Positions 27,050 through 35,943 of a stretch of 64,000 bases of DNA are shown piece after piece (position 1 is the stretch's first letter; each line of letters opens with the position of its first letter). The stretch is from an uncultured Clostridia bacterium (lineage in GTDB: Bacteria; Bacillota; Clostridia; Oscillospirales; Acutalibacteraceae), in the NCBI GenBank assembly GCA_947593615.1, contig CANQDR010000003.1, positions 26,690-90,689 on the forward strand, written 5' to 3'. The notes under the pieces were generated by a model that ran no database searches, was not told the DNA's origin, and saw nothing but the letters and a program-made list of their open reading frames with translations. A program made the position numbers and the translations under genes.

Positions 27050-27382
27050 ATGAATGACAGAGAAGTACTTGCAGCTTTGTATGCTACAGTAGAAAACAGA
27101 AGAGATAATCCTAAAGAAGGGTCATATACTTGTTATCTTCTTGACAAAGGGCTTGACAAGATATTGAAAAAGGTCGGCGAGGAATGCAGTGAAACGATCA
27201 TTGCGGCAAAAAACGGCGATAACAGCGAAACAGTATATGAAATTGCAGATTTGATTTACCACCTTACCGTTATGATGGTACAGCAGGGAATACCGCTTGA
27301 AGATGTTCTTGCAGAGCTTGACAAGCGAAGCGAAAAAACAGGTAATCTTAAACAATTTCATGTAGTAGACAAAAATACCTGA
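27050..27382 (+). CDS. hisE: Phosphoribosyl-ATP pyrophosphohydrolase
   Basis: A 110-residue all-alpha MazG-like hydrolase that removes pyrophosphate from PR-ATP. Seen are EGSYTCYLLDKGLDKILKKV, the Glu-rich metal site GEECSETIIAAKN and ETVYEIADLIYHLTVMMVQQ. It is the last gene of the his operon and is followed by a strong hairpin. GAGGTATAAATT precedes the ATG. Confidence 0.95.
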   Translation: MNDREVLAALYATVENRRDNPKEGSYTCYLLDKGLDKILKKVGEECSETIIAAKNGDNSETVYEIADLIYHLTVMMVQQGIPLEDVLAELDKRSEKTGNLKQFHVVDKNT

Positions 27383-27408
27383 TTTTTCCGCAGTATTATG
27401 ATACACAA

Positions 27409-27437
27409 AAAGCCCTATGACGTGGTCATAGGGCTTT
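27409..27437. terminator. Bidirectional terminator
   Basis: AAAGCCCTATGAC pairs perfectly with GTCATAGGGCTTT between the his operon (plus) and the HPr-like gene (minus). T/A flanks suit termination in both directions. Confidence 0.85.
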
Positions 27438-27458
27438 AAAAAAGAATTTATATGTATT

Positions 27459-27698
27459 TTAAGCACAAGTAGAAGTGAATTTGGAAATTGCCTGCTTAAA
27501 ATTATCATCAGGTTCAGATTCAAAAAGCAATTCGATCGGTTTGCTTACATCAAGTGAGTAAACACCTATCAGTGAATGGGCGTCAACAGTATAGTCGCCG
27601 CTTTTAATCATTATCATAAGATTAGGAAAATGAGCAAGGGTTTCAAAAATTTCCATTAATCCGTTTTTGTTTTTCGGGGAAATTGGCATAGAAAACAA
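27459..27698 (-). CDS. HPr-like protein lacking the phospho-histidine segment
   Basis: A small cytosolic protein whose second half (IMIKSGDYTVDAHSLIGVYSLDVSKPIELLF) matches the HPr fold around the Ser46 region of the PTS phosphocarrier. The first half lacks the GxHxRPA loop with the active His, so it cannot be a normal sugar-PTS carrier. Such HPr-like proteins occur in Ruminococcaceae and their function is unknown. The reading frame is open to a GTG at 27707. GAGGTGAG on the minus strand best serves the TTG at 27698; an ATG at 27689 is the other option. Confidence 0.65.
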   Translation of the reverse strand: MFSMPISPKNKNGLMEIFETLAHFPNLMIMIKSGDYTVDAHSLIGVYSLDVSKPIELLFESEPDDNFKQAISKFTSTCA

Positions 27699-27820
27699 AG
27701 AACTCACCTCTAATATTTAATTTTCTGACATTATAATATCATTATTTCTTGCGATAATCAACGAAAATTGATGAAATTTTTGAATTTCAACTATTTAGAT
27801 AAAAAAAGGAAGATTTATTA

Positions 27821-29113
27821 ATGAATTTTAATATAGTTACACTCGGCTGCAAAGTTAATCAATATGAATCTCAGGCAATGCGTGAGGATATGATAAGAAA
27901 TGGATACATTTTGTCAGCAGATAAAAGCAAAGCAGATATTACAATAATTAACAGCTGTACTGTAACTTCCGTGAGTGATGCAAAAAACCGCAAAATAATA
28001 AATAAAGTACGCCGAGAAAATCCCGATGGAATTATTATTCTTACAGGATGTATGCCGCAGGCTTTTCCAGATGACAGCAATAATTTTAAAAACTGCGACA
28101 TAGTTCTTGGAAACTCCAAGCGTGCCGAGCTTATTCCTGCATTGACTAAATATTTATCTGAAAGAAATAAATATGTACATATAACTGAACATTTAAAGAA
28201 AAATGAGATGTTTGAAAACCTTTCTGTTTCATCTCTGGGAGAGCATACAAGAGCTTTCATAAAAATTGAGGACGGCTGCAACAGATTTTGCTCCTATTGC
28301 ATTATACCATATGCAAGAGGAAGGGTAAGGTCAAAAAAGCTTGATGATTTAAAGAATGAAATCAAGAATGTGGCGTTTAACGGTTATAAAGAGGTCGTTC
28401 TTGTGGGTATTAATCTTTCCGCATATGGTCTTGGCGAAGATTTCGACCTTGCCGATGCTGTTGAATGTGCCTGCTCTGTTGACGGTATTGAGCGTGTAAG
28501 GCTCGGTTCAATTGAACCCGAACAAATGGATGACAAACTTATCTCAAGACTTGCAGCTCAAAGCAAGTTCTGCCCGCAGTTTCATTTATCGTTACAAAGC
28601 GGCTGTGACGACACATTAAAAGCCATGAACAGACATTACAACAGCTCAGAATATAGGGATATAGTAGAAAAACTCAGAAATTCCTTTAAAAACTCCGCAA
28701 TGACAACCGATGTAATGGTGGGATTTGCAGGAGAGAGTGAAGATAATTTTAAAAAGTCTATGGAATTTGTAAAAAGTATGGGCTTTGCAAAAGTACACGT
28801 TTTTCCTTATTCTCAGCGCAGAGGCACGGTTGCCGCGTCGGCTCCCAATCAGGTTTCACCATCGGAAAAAGAAAAACGTGCAAAGCTAATGAGCGCGCTC
28901 GTTGAAAAATCGCGCGCAGAGTTTCTCTGTTCGCAGGTAGGACTTGTTGAACAGGTGCTTTTTGAGCGTTTGCGCCGCGGATATCTTGAAGGATACACTA
29001 AAAACTACACACCTGTTCGTATATATTCTAATGACAGCTCACTTTGCGGAACAATAAGAGAAGTAAAAATAGTTAGTTCTTCTAAGGACTATTGCATGGG
29101 AGAATTAGTGTAA
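27821..29113 (+). CDS. mtaB: tRNA t6A37 methylthiotransferase MtaB
   Basis: A 430-residue radical-SAM methylthiotransferase that converts t6A37 to ms2t6A37 in tRNAs reading ANN codons. It has an N-terminal UPF0004 domain (TLGCKVNQYESQAMR, INSCTVTS, LTGCMPQ: three cluster Cys), a radical-SAM CxxxCxxC at Cys153/157/160 (EDGCNRFCSYCIIPYARG), RLGSIEPEQ, HLSLQSGCDDTLKAMNRHY and a C-terminal TRAM-like part. The t6A substrate pathway proteins TsaE and TsaB are encoded at 52.7-53.9 kb. Its last nine bases overlap the convergent gene. Confidence 0.93.
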   Translation: MNFNIVTLGCKVNQYESQAMREDMIRNGYILSADKSKADITIINSCTVTSVSDAKNRKIINKVRRENPDGIIILTGCMPQAFPDDSNNFKNCDIVLGNSKRAELIPALTKYLSERNKYVHITEHLKKNEMFENLSVSSLGEHTRAFIKIEDGCNRFCSYCIIPYARGRVRSKKLDDLKNEIKNVAFNGYKEVVLVGINLSAYGLGEDFDLADAVECACSVDGIERVRLGSIEPEQMDDKLISRLAAQSKFCPQFHLSLQSGCDDTLKAMNRHYNSSEYRDIVEKLRNSFKNSAMTTDVMVGFAGESEDNFKKSMEFVKSMGFAKVHVFPYSQRRGTVAASAPNQVSPSEKEKRAKLMSALVEKSRAEFLCSQVGLVEQVLFERLRRGYLEGYTKNYTPVRIYSNDSSLCGTIREVKIVSSSKDYCMGELV

Positions 29114-30340
29114 TTTGTTTTTTAAATTTTGCATTTCTTTTCTGCTTATATTGTCTATAAGGCTTGCGTAGCTGTAAAGCATAAAACCGCTTGATTTTTC
29201 GTTATTATTTAAAATTTCATATTCATCGGCAAGAATGTTGTCACTGTCAAGCCATGTACCCTCGTCATCATCTGTTCCTGCTTTGTAGCCTGCAAGACCG
29301 ACGTACAGTTTTACGTTATCCGCAAACTCAAGCTCACTCCAGCTTTCAAGCGAATTCTCAAATGTAAGCCGCGGATTTTCAAGGCTGAAATAAATCTGCG
29401 GACATATATAATCTACAAATCCTCTGCAAGTACACCATGATTTTACATCTGCGTAAATCTCATCGTTATTATTGATATTTCCCTGCGGAGAAATGCCGAA
29501 AACAACATCATTTTTTAAGCTGTGTACTTTTCTGTATACATCGCATATCAGCATATTGACGTTTGCCTTTCTCCAATTATCAATGTTCATGCTGTTTCCG
29601 TTTCCGACAGATTCAAGATAGCTGTCATACTGCGTTTTATCTTTATTTTCAATATCAGTAGGATAAAAATAATCATCAAACTGTATTCCGTCAACATCAT
29701 AATTATTTATAATTTCTTCTACGCCGCTTATTATAAGTTTTCTTGCATTTTCATTAGACGGGTCAAGATAAATTCCACTTTCGGTTTCTATGCCGAGTGA
29801 TTTATCTTTTATGTATGGATTGTTGTCGGAAAGCTTTGGTGGAGTTTTATTTGTTGACACCCTGTAAGGATTTATCCATGCATGTATTTTAAGGCTTTTT
29901 GATTTGCAAATTTCACACATTATTTTAAGTGGATCATAACCCGGATTTTTTCCCTGCGTACCTGTAAGAATGTGCGACATTGGATAGTATTCAGATTTGT
30001 ACAGCGCGTCCCCAAAAGGTCTTACCTGTACAATCAACGTATTCATACCAAATCCCCTGCAATTTTCTGCGATTTTTTCAAATTTATTTCTGAAACTATT
30101 TTCACTTTTATCCGAATCATTTTCCATACTCAGTTCCATATATGAAACCCATATACCGCGCATTTCGCTGACTTCTGACTGTATTTGTACATCAGAATTT
30201 TCTGTCTTATCAGAAGAAATATTTTTGTTGCTTTGAGTTTTTACAGTCGGAGCGCTCGTGTTGTTTCCTGAACTTACAGCAATAACTCCTATTAAAATTA
30301 TTAGCGACAGAGTTATCGGTATGAGTTTTTTAAAATTCAA
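29105..30340 (-). CDS. GHL10-type family 10 glycosidase-like protein (DUF187)
   Basis: An exported or membrane-anchored glycoside-hydrolase-like TIM-barrel protein. One N-terminal hydrophobic segment (LIPITLSLIILIGVIAV) precedes a Ser/Thr-rich linker and the GHL10 domain: EMRGIWVSYMELSM, MNTLIVQVRPFGDALY, LKIHAWINPYRVST, YDVDGIQFDDYFYP and SWCTCRGFVDYICPQIYFS. Relatives are thought to cut cell-wall or other glycans; the substrate is not shown here. The frame reaches an ATG at 30349, but AAAGG touches that codon, so the TTG at 30340 (MNFKKL) is preferred. It is divergent from the DUF1294 gene and convergent with mtaB. Confidence 0.85.
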   Translation of the reverse strand: MNFKKLIPITLSLIILIGVIAVSSGNNTSAPTVKTQSNKNISSDKTENSDVQIQSEVSEMRGIWVSYMELSMENDSDKSENSFRNKFEKIAENCRGFGMNTLIVQVRPFGDALYKSEYYPMSHILTGTQGKNPGYDPLKIMCEICKSKSLKIHAWINPYRVSTNKTPPKLSDNNPYIKDKSLGIETESGIYLDPSNENARKLIISGVEEIINNYDVDGIQFDDYFYPTDIENKDKTQYDSYLESVGNGNSMNIDNWRKANVNMLICDVYRKVHSLKNDVVFGISPQGNINNNDEIYADVKSWCTCRGFVDYICPQIYFSLENPRLTFENSLESWSELEFADNVKLYVGLAGYKAGTDDDEGTWLDSDNILADEYEILNNNEKSSGFMLYSYASLIDNISRKEMQNLKNKLH

Positions 30341-30363
30341 GCGTATCATCCTTTGGAGTAATT

Positions 30364-30648
30364 ATGAACACAGCAATTTATTTTTTCATTATTTATTTTA
30401 TTATCATAAACATTATTGCAATTATTGTAACGATATACGATAAAATATGCGCAGTTAACAGGCGCTGGCGTGTAAAAGAGCGTACACTTTTACTGATTAG
30501 TGCAGTCGGCGGAAGCATAGGAATGTATCTTGCGATGTCACTTATCAGACATAAAACAAGACACTTAAAATTTATGCTCGGGATCCCAATAATTATTATT
30601 ATACAACTAATTATTTTCTATTTTATTTGGAGCGCATTAAATGGCTGA
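30364..30648 (+). CDS. DUF1294 membrane protein
   Basis: A 94-residue membrane protein of the DUF1294 family, with two to three hydrophobic segments and the conserved core KICAVNRRWRVKERTLL, then GGSIGMYLAMSLIRHKTRH. The function of the family is unknown. Its end overlaps the start of the pseudouridine synthase by eight bases, so the two are translationally coupled. Confidence 0.85.
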   Translation: MNTAIYFFIIYFIIINIIAIIVTIYDKICAVNRRWRVKERTLLLISAVGGSIGMYLAMSLIRHKTRHLKFMLGIPIIIIIQLIIFYFIWSALNG

Positions 30649-31534
30649 ACAACTTGTATTTAAAATCCCTGACGAATGTGATAATATGAAAGCCCTGACC
30701 TTTCTGAAAGAGAGATGCCGCCTTTCATCAAGAATGATAACACGCTTGAAACGAGAAAAAGATGGTATTTTGATGGACGGAAAAATTTTAAGAACAGTTG
30801 ATTTTGTAAAAAGCGGGGCAGAGGTAATAATTAATTTACCTGATGAAAATTCAGCAATACATCCGGTTGAGGGAACACTTGACATTGCCTATGAGGACGA
30901 GCATTTGCTTATTGTCAACAAACCGCCGTCAATGCCGGTTCATCCCGTAAAACAGCATCAGACTGATACGCTCGCAAATATAGTGTCTTTTTATGCAAAA
31001 AGCAAAGGTGAAAGTTATGTTTTCAGAGCGCTTAACAGGCTTGATAAAGATACATCGGGTCTTGTTGTAATTGTTAAAAACAGGTATTGTGCAAATGTTA
31101 TGAAAAACTCGGTCGAAAAAACTTACTATGCCTTGTGCCACGGAAAAATTGAGAATGACGGTACCGTGCGCGCTCCGATAGGCCTGCGAGAAGATTCAAA
31201 AATGGTCAGATGTGTAAAATCGAAAGGTGCTGATGCAGTCACTCATTATAAAGTGATTTCAAGTAATGATTTAATTTCTTTTATAGAATTATTTCTTGAA
31301 ACAGGTAAAACTCATCAGATAAGATGCCATATGGCGTTTTTGGGACATCCGCTTTTGGGCGATGATCTGTACGGAGGAAGCCTTGACAAAATTTCACGTC
31401 AGGCATTGCATTGCGGCCAGATAAGCTTCAGGCATCCCGTAACAGGAGAGCAAATAACCGTAACAGCACAAATACCTGACGATATGATGAAATTAATTAA
31501 GAGGTATAACACCTATCGCAATTCGTGTAGATAG
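30641..31534 (+). CDS. RluA/RluD-family pseudouridine synthase
   Basis: A 297-residue cytosolic RNA pseudouridine synthase. It has an N-terminal S4-like RNA-binding domain (RCRLSSRMITRLKREKDGIL), then the catalytic domain with YEDEHLLIVNKPPSMPVHP and the catalytic-Asp motif ALNRLDKDTSGLVVIVKN, and ETGKTHQIRCHMAFLGHPLLGD. The target, rRNA or tRNA, cannot be told. The final codons (YRNSCR and stop) are encoded by the truncated end of a dispersed repeat, so the native C-terminus may have been changed. Confidence 0.9.
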   Translation: MAEQLVFKIPDECDNMKALTFLKERCRLSSRMITRLKREKDGILMDGKILRTVDFVKSGAEVIINLPDENSAIHPVEGTLDIAYEDEHLLIVNKPPSMPVHPVKQHQTDTLANIVSFYAKSKGESYVFRALNRLDKDTSGLVVIVKNRYCANVMKNSVEKTYYALCHGKIENDGTVRAPIGLREDSKMVRCVKSKGADAVTHYKVISSNDLISFIELFLETGKTHQIRCHMAFLGHPLLGDDLYGGSLDKISRQALHCGQISFRHPVTGEQITVTAQIPDDMMKLIKRYNTYRNSCR

Positions 31535-31592
31535 GTTAGACAAGTCAAATGACTTCTTTTCCCGAGTTTCACCAAGTAATTTACTATACGAA
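31512..31592 (-). repeat. Dispersed terminator-associated repeat, truncated copy
   Basis: Read on the minus strand it begins TATAGTAAATTACTTGGTGA directly after a terminator T-tract. It aligns over about 76 bp with the long copy at 43417-43565 through the first ACGAATTG unit, and then stops. Its far end lies within the pseudouridine synthase coding region. Confidence 0.75.
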
Positions 31593-31594
31593 AA

Positions 31595-31633
31595 AAAGGA
31601 TTGACACTGACCTTTGTCAAATGTCAATCCTTT
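31595..31633. terminator. Bidirectional terminator
   Basis: AAAGGATTGACA pairs with TGTCAATCCTTT between two convergent genes. On the minus strand its T-tract is followed directly by the truncated dispersed repeat. Confidence 0.85.
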
Positions 31634-31650
31634 AGTATTTTAGAAATTAT

Positions 31651-33369
31651 TTATTGCTCGTTTACCTCATATATTTTATAACCGTTGAGTTCATTTACCT
31701 GCTGATAAACAGCAGATTTACTGTCATCTGCGTAATACTCTGTAAAATAACGCTCTTTTCTGAAAGTAATATATTTATCAATTACATAGATTTTTTTACT
31801 GTTTAATACAGCCTCATAAATATTTTCTGACATATTGCGTTTTCTTAACACTGAATCCTTATGAAAATATTGGAATCCGTCAATATTGTCAAGAAAACTG
31901 CGTTTAAATCCCCACAGCGGATGAATATAATTATCTGTGTATTTAATACATTCATTTGCGGTTATAGGGTCAAGCACATAATAACGGTCGGGATGTCGGT
32001 CAACCTCAGAAAACAGACGGCTCGGTTTTTCACTTTCTTTTATAGGATTAGCATTGGTTTGATATACTGTACAGTAGCACATAAACAAGCATAATATGAA
32101 AACACCTGAAATAAACATAGAGCCCTTTCTCATTCGTAATTGTGAAGGTGATTTTTTAGGCTTAAACTGTTCAAAATTAAATGAATATAGCAGAAATACA
32201 AAGAGAAAAAGCCATATTCCGTAGATAAGATATGTTGCTCCTGAGTAAAAATATCTTATTAAAACGCTTGAAACAATTGCCGCAATAAGATAAAATACGG
32301 GGAAGAAAACAAACCTCCGTTTATGCAGTACAATATAAACAATTCCGATTACTAAAAAACATAGTATAATAATTGCAAAACAGTCAAACACGGCAATATG
32401 ATTGAATATGTCAATAAAAATAATGCCGAGCTCATGAAAAACATTTTTGCTGTTTTCCTGATTTTGAATTTGTGATACAAGTAAAAGCGCGTCATTATTT
32501 AAATAATGTTCATCATCATAATATCCGTTTTTTAAAAGCTCATAGTCACTTTCAGTAGATATGCCGATTTCATTGAACTGTTCCTTATAATCACTGTAGT
32601 TTGGATAGGGAAGATTATTTATTGAATCGGTAAGCTGTGAATACTTGTAATAATTGCTTGCTTCTTCTGAAGAATTATTTACTGAATATGAATACTGATT
32701 TAATCCTACAGCAACTAAAGAAACAAAAATAAACATAAGCAAATAGGGTCTGAAATACCAAAAAAACTTTCGAAAAGCTATTTTGTATTTTCGTTTTGCA
32801 ATCATATCGGCAAAGAAGAAAGCAACTGCAAAACCAAGTGCAATAAAAAAGTAGTTGTAATCGAAAAACGAGCCGAATGCAATTAAAACAACTCCAACCC
32901 AACATGAAAGGCTGTATTTTTTGTTGTGGATTGCATTGAGTACGAGCAAAAATCCAGCCGCCAGTAGAATAGCAGCGGTTTTACTGCTATGAATATCGGC
33001 GTAATGATTTAGTGAAAATAAAATATTGAGCAGTAGAGTAAATATAAAAGATTTTTTCTTATTGAATTTATTGGCAAAAACAAAAGTAATAGATGTAAAT
33101 GAAAGATATGATAACAAAATCTGTGCGAGTACAAAGCCGTTAAATCCGGGAAGAATAAATTGTACAGAGCCGATTATAGTGGTCAATATATAATTAAGAC
33201 CATAGCTGTAGTAATAATGATACTGACCGATATAAAGAGAATTGTAAAAATCCTTGCTGTCATCATATGAAAAAGATGTAACCTGAATACAGAAAAACAT
33301 TATTACAAGGTTTATGACAACAGAGAAAAATAAATCGCTTTTAAGTAAATTCAATATTTTTTCTTTCAT
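31651..33369 (-). CDS. Polytopic membrane protein of unknown function
   Basis: A 572-residue integral membrane protein I cannot assign. About ten to twelve hydrophobic stretches are visible (VVINLVIMFFCIQVTSF, FFADMIAKRK after FALGFAVAFF, and CFAIIILCFLVIGIVYIVL). There is a larger extracytoplasmic loop (about 230-310) and a C-terminal soluble part (about 440-572) rich in Tyr and charged residues. The layout resembles lipid-linked-sugar glycosyltransferases of the GT-C type, but no diagnostic DD or DE motif was found. It starts 33 bp after the pseudokinase gene and is probably cotranscribed with it, so the two may act together in the envelope. Confidence 0.65.
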   Translation of the reverse strand: MKEKILNLLKSDLFFSVVINLVIMFFCIQVTSFSYDDSKDFYNSLYIGQYHYYYSYGLNYILTTIIGSVQFILPGFNGFVLAQILLSYLSFTSITFVFANKFNKKKSFIFTLLLNILFSLNHYADIHSSKTAAILLAAGFLLVLNAIHNKKYSLSCWVGVVLIAFGSFFDYNYFFIALGFAVAFFFADMIAKRKYKIAFRKFFWYFRPYLLMFIFVSLVAVGLNQYSYSVNNSSEEASNYYKYSQLTDSINNLPYPNYSDYKEQFNEIGISTESDYELLKNGYYDDEHYLNNDALLLVSQIQNQENSKNVFHELGIIFIDIFNHIAVFDCFAIIILCFLVIGIVYIVLHKRRFVFFPVFYLIAAIVSSVLIRYFYSGATYLIYGIWLFLFVFLLYSFNFEQFKPKKSPSQLRMRKGSMFISGVFILCLFMCYCTVYQTNANPIKESEKPSRLFSEVDRHPDRYYVLDPITANECIKYTDNYIHPLWGFKRSFLDNIDGFQYFHKDSVLRKRNMSENIYEAVLNSKKIYVIDKYITFRKERYFTEYYADDSKSAVYQQVNELNGYKIYEVNEQ

Positions 33370-33402
33370 GAATTACTTACTCCTAACGTCAATTTTTTCG
33401 TC

Positions 33403-35652
33403 TTATCTGTATCCCTTTTCTGACTGTTCATTAACCATAAGCTGAAGATTTGCCTGTTCGTAGCTGTTAAACGTTACGTTAGCAGAGAATTCATCTGCAT
33501 TATATTTAGGGTTATACCACGTTTTAGATTTAAAATATGAAGAAAGGTAAGGGTCACTGAAAATTCTGCCTCTTCTTGCGTATATTTCATTTATTGCAAG
33601 ATTTAATTCTTCTCTGCTTAATGAAGATACATCAGATTTACTCAAATATGCCGAATCGCTGTTTGCAAACAGATAACTGCTGTCAACGGCTGAATTTTCA
33701 GGTTCAGTTGGAGCCTCTGTAGCAGGAGCTTCTGTTGTTTCCGGTTCTTCAGCGCCAAGAGAGATGTCAAGTGTTACAACTGAACTGTTATCTGCCTCAG
33801 AATCACCCTGAGGCGACTGAGAAATAACATATCCTTCGTCATAATCATTGCTATATTTGTATTCTCCTATTTCTACAACAAAACCATCTGCTTCAAGCAA
33901 TTCCTTTGCATAGCTGTAACCGTATCCCACAACAGGAATAACCGTCTTTTTGACTGCTGCGGTAGTAGGCTGAGTTGTAGGTGCGGCGGTGGTTGGCTGA
34001 GTAGTAGCTTTTGCAGTCGTTTCCACAGTTGTAGTTTGTGAAGTGGTAGTTGCAGTATTATCATTGTTGCCTGAAATTCCGCTTATAATGCAATAAGCAA
34101 TAAATCCGAGAGCAGCAAACATTACTATTACGCTAATTATTATGATAACAATATTTTTCTTGCTTTTTTCATCTGATGACATATCATCAGCGGTACTGAA
34201 AACACCGAAAGGATTACTGTCATCATTTTCTTCAATATCAGATTTCGTGTCCTCAGGTTTATTGTCGTTATCGTTATCAGCAGATTCGGGGTCATCAAAA
34301 TAATTACCGTAATCCTTTTCGGAAACAGGCTTATTAAAGCTTATTACTTTATTTTTAATCTCGTAATTATCAAAAACTCTGTTGTCAATCTCTAAATCAT
34401 CTTCATTATTATCGTCTGAAACAGCGTTTGATGAATTATCTTCCGATTTATTTGATTGTTCGGAGAATGAGCTTATATCCTCGTGTGAGTCGGAAAGAAT
34501 ATTGTTTTCATTTTCAGTGATTACTTTTGAGGGTTGTGTAACCTCAAATGAATCGCTTTGTATGTCTTCATTGGAATCAGCCTTATTTTCAGGTATCTCA
34601 GCAACTGTTTCTTGATTTGAAGATTTTAAAACTTCTCTTGTAATTTTCGAAGCAGCTAATGCAGCAGGTGCAGTTAAATAATCTGCTTTAGAATCAGTGT
34701 TATCATCACTTTCTGAAGCCTCGTCAGAAACGGAATTTTCAGGCTCTTCATATTCGAATTCCTCAAACACATTGTCGTCAAAGTCAGTTGTTTCAGGAAC
34801 AATTACTTTTGGATTTTGCCGGGAAGATATATTTTCATCTCTGATAGAAGTCAGAGCATTTTTTATATTAGCTGCATTTTTCCATCTGTTAGCATTATCA
34901 GGCTGACAGGCAATTACAATTACGCTTTTTAGTTTTTCTCCGCCGTTTTGCGGTGCAGAAACCGACTTTCCGTCAAAACGGGTTTTAATCGCATCTTCTT
35001 TGCTTACGGTATCGGATTCAAACGGCAGACGGTTATTGCTGCACATACTATACATAATAAGACCGAGAGAATATATATCCGTAGTAAGGTCTGCATTTTG
35101 TTTTTTAGCTATTTCGGGTGCGACAAATGACATATCAGAGATTTTACTTTCAAAATCAGAAAATCCACCTATTTTATATTTTCCGTCATTGGTAACAAAT
35201 ATATTATCGGGATTTATGTTGCCGTGGAAAATATTATTTGATTCAAGCTTTTCAAGAATGGAAGACATTTGTATGCCGAAGTCTATAATTTCGGACTCTG
35301 TAAAAGTCTTTTCTTTCATTACATCAGAAAGCGCTTTTAAATCTTCTGTAATAATGTATAATTCAATTTTTTCCTTTGCGAGATTATTTTTTACTGAAAC
35401 ATCAATATAATTAAATGAGTTTCCAGACTGAGAAATATTTTTAAGGAACGATGATTCTTGATTAATAAAATCAACATTATCGCTGTTATATGTATTTCCG
35501 CTTATGCAGATATATCTGAGATTAGCCGACACGACAGTGCCGTCATATTCTTTTTTGCTTACTTTATATACTTCATAGCCGTTTTCTTCCGATACTAACG
35601 AAGAAATTTTCCATGCTTTAAGGTTTTCGGGCATTTTAATATATCTGGGCAT
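33403..35652 (-). CDS. PASTA/YARHG membrane pseudokinase
   Basis: A 749-residue membrane protein built like a Ser/Thr kinase of the PrkC/PknB class. The kinase fold is at about 15-275, but key residues are lost: the HRD triad is HGN (residues 143-145, FHGNINPDNIF), DFG is GFS (163-165) and no VAIK-type Lys is seen, while APE (178-180) and TDIYSLGLIMYS remain. It is therefore a likely pseudokinase. Then come a long acidic, Ser/Asn-rich linker (about 285-495), one TM helix (about 497-522), a Thr-rich stalk, one PASTA domain (VIPVVGYGYSYAKELLEADG, about 569-632) and a C-terminal YARHG domain (INEIYARRGRIF). It may sense wall fragments or act as a scaffold. AAGGAG precedes the ATG. Confidence 0.85.
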   Translation of the reverse strand: MPRYIKMPENLKAWKISSLVSEENGYEVYKVSKKEYDGTVVSANLRYICISGNTYNSDNVDFINQESSFLKNISQSGNSFNYIDVSVKNNLAKEKIELYIITEDLKALSDVMKEKTFTESEIIDFGIQMSSILEKLESNNIFHGNINPDNIFVTNDGKYKIGGFSDFESKISDMSFVAPEIAKKQNADLTTDIYSLGLIMYSMCSNNRLPFESDTVSKEDAIKTRFDGKSVSAPQNGGEKLKSVIVIACQPDNANRWKNAANIKNALTSIRDENISSRQNPKVIVPETTDFDDNVFEEFEYEEPENSVSDEASESDDNTDSKADYLTAPAALAASKITREVLKSSNQETVAEIPENKADSNEDIQSDSFEVTQPSKVITENENNILSDSHEDISSFSEQSNKSEDNSSNAVSDDNNEDDLEIDNRVFDNYEIKNKVISFNKPVSEKDYGNYFDDPESADNDNDNKPEDTKSDIEENDDSNPFGVFSTADDMSSDEKSKKNIVIIIISVIVMFAALGFIAYCIISGISGNNDNTATTTSQTTTVETTAKATTQPTTAAPTTQPTTAAVKKTVIPVVGYGYSYAKELLEADGFVVEIGEYKYSNDYDEGYVISQSPQGDSEADNSSVVTLDISLGAEEPETTEAPATEAPTEPENSAVDSSYLFANSDSAYLSKSDVSSLSREELNLAINEIYARRGRIFSDPYLSSYFKSKTWYNPKYNADEFSANVTFNSYEQANLQLMVNEQSEKGYR

Positions 35653-35791
35653 TATAGCATCTCCTTTATAATAATTCTAATTATAAAAATATTGTTATTA
35701 TCTTCCTTATTTTACTTATTGTACCATAATATTATAAGTTTTTCTATATATTTTTCGATTTTATTAATTATAATTCTTTGAAAAATAAAAA

Positions 35792-35943
35792 GCGAAATGA
35801 TGTTGCTCACAATTTGGGCAGACGGGGCGTGACTTTGCTCACAATTAGAGCAGGCGGCGTGACAACACTCACAATTCGTGCAGACAGGTTCTGCAAATTA
35901 GATGCCTTCTCTGCCCAAAAATAACCGAGTAATTTCCTATACA
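35792..35943 (-). repeat. Dispersed terminator-associated repeat, long copy
   Basis: On the minus strand it begins TATAGGAAATTACTCGG after the T-tract of the hairpin at 35941-35979. It runs through a conserved leader (GAAGGCATCTAATTTGCAGA) and then about three 30-bp units of the type AATTGTGAG, ending near GCG. It aligns along its whole length with 43417-43565 in the opposite orientation. The remaining part of the 35653-36300 gap is AT-rich and shows no gene. Confidence 0.85.

Noticed and set aside
27821..30349. Regulatory meaning of the nine-base overlap of mtaB with the convergent GHL10 gene
   Set aside because: Short 3' overlaps between convergent genes are common and nothing else points to antisense control.
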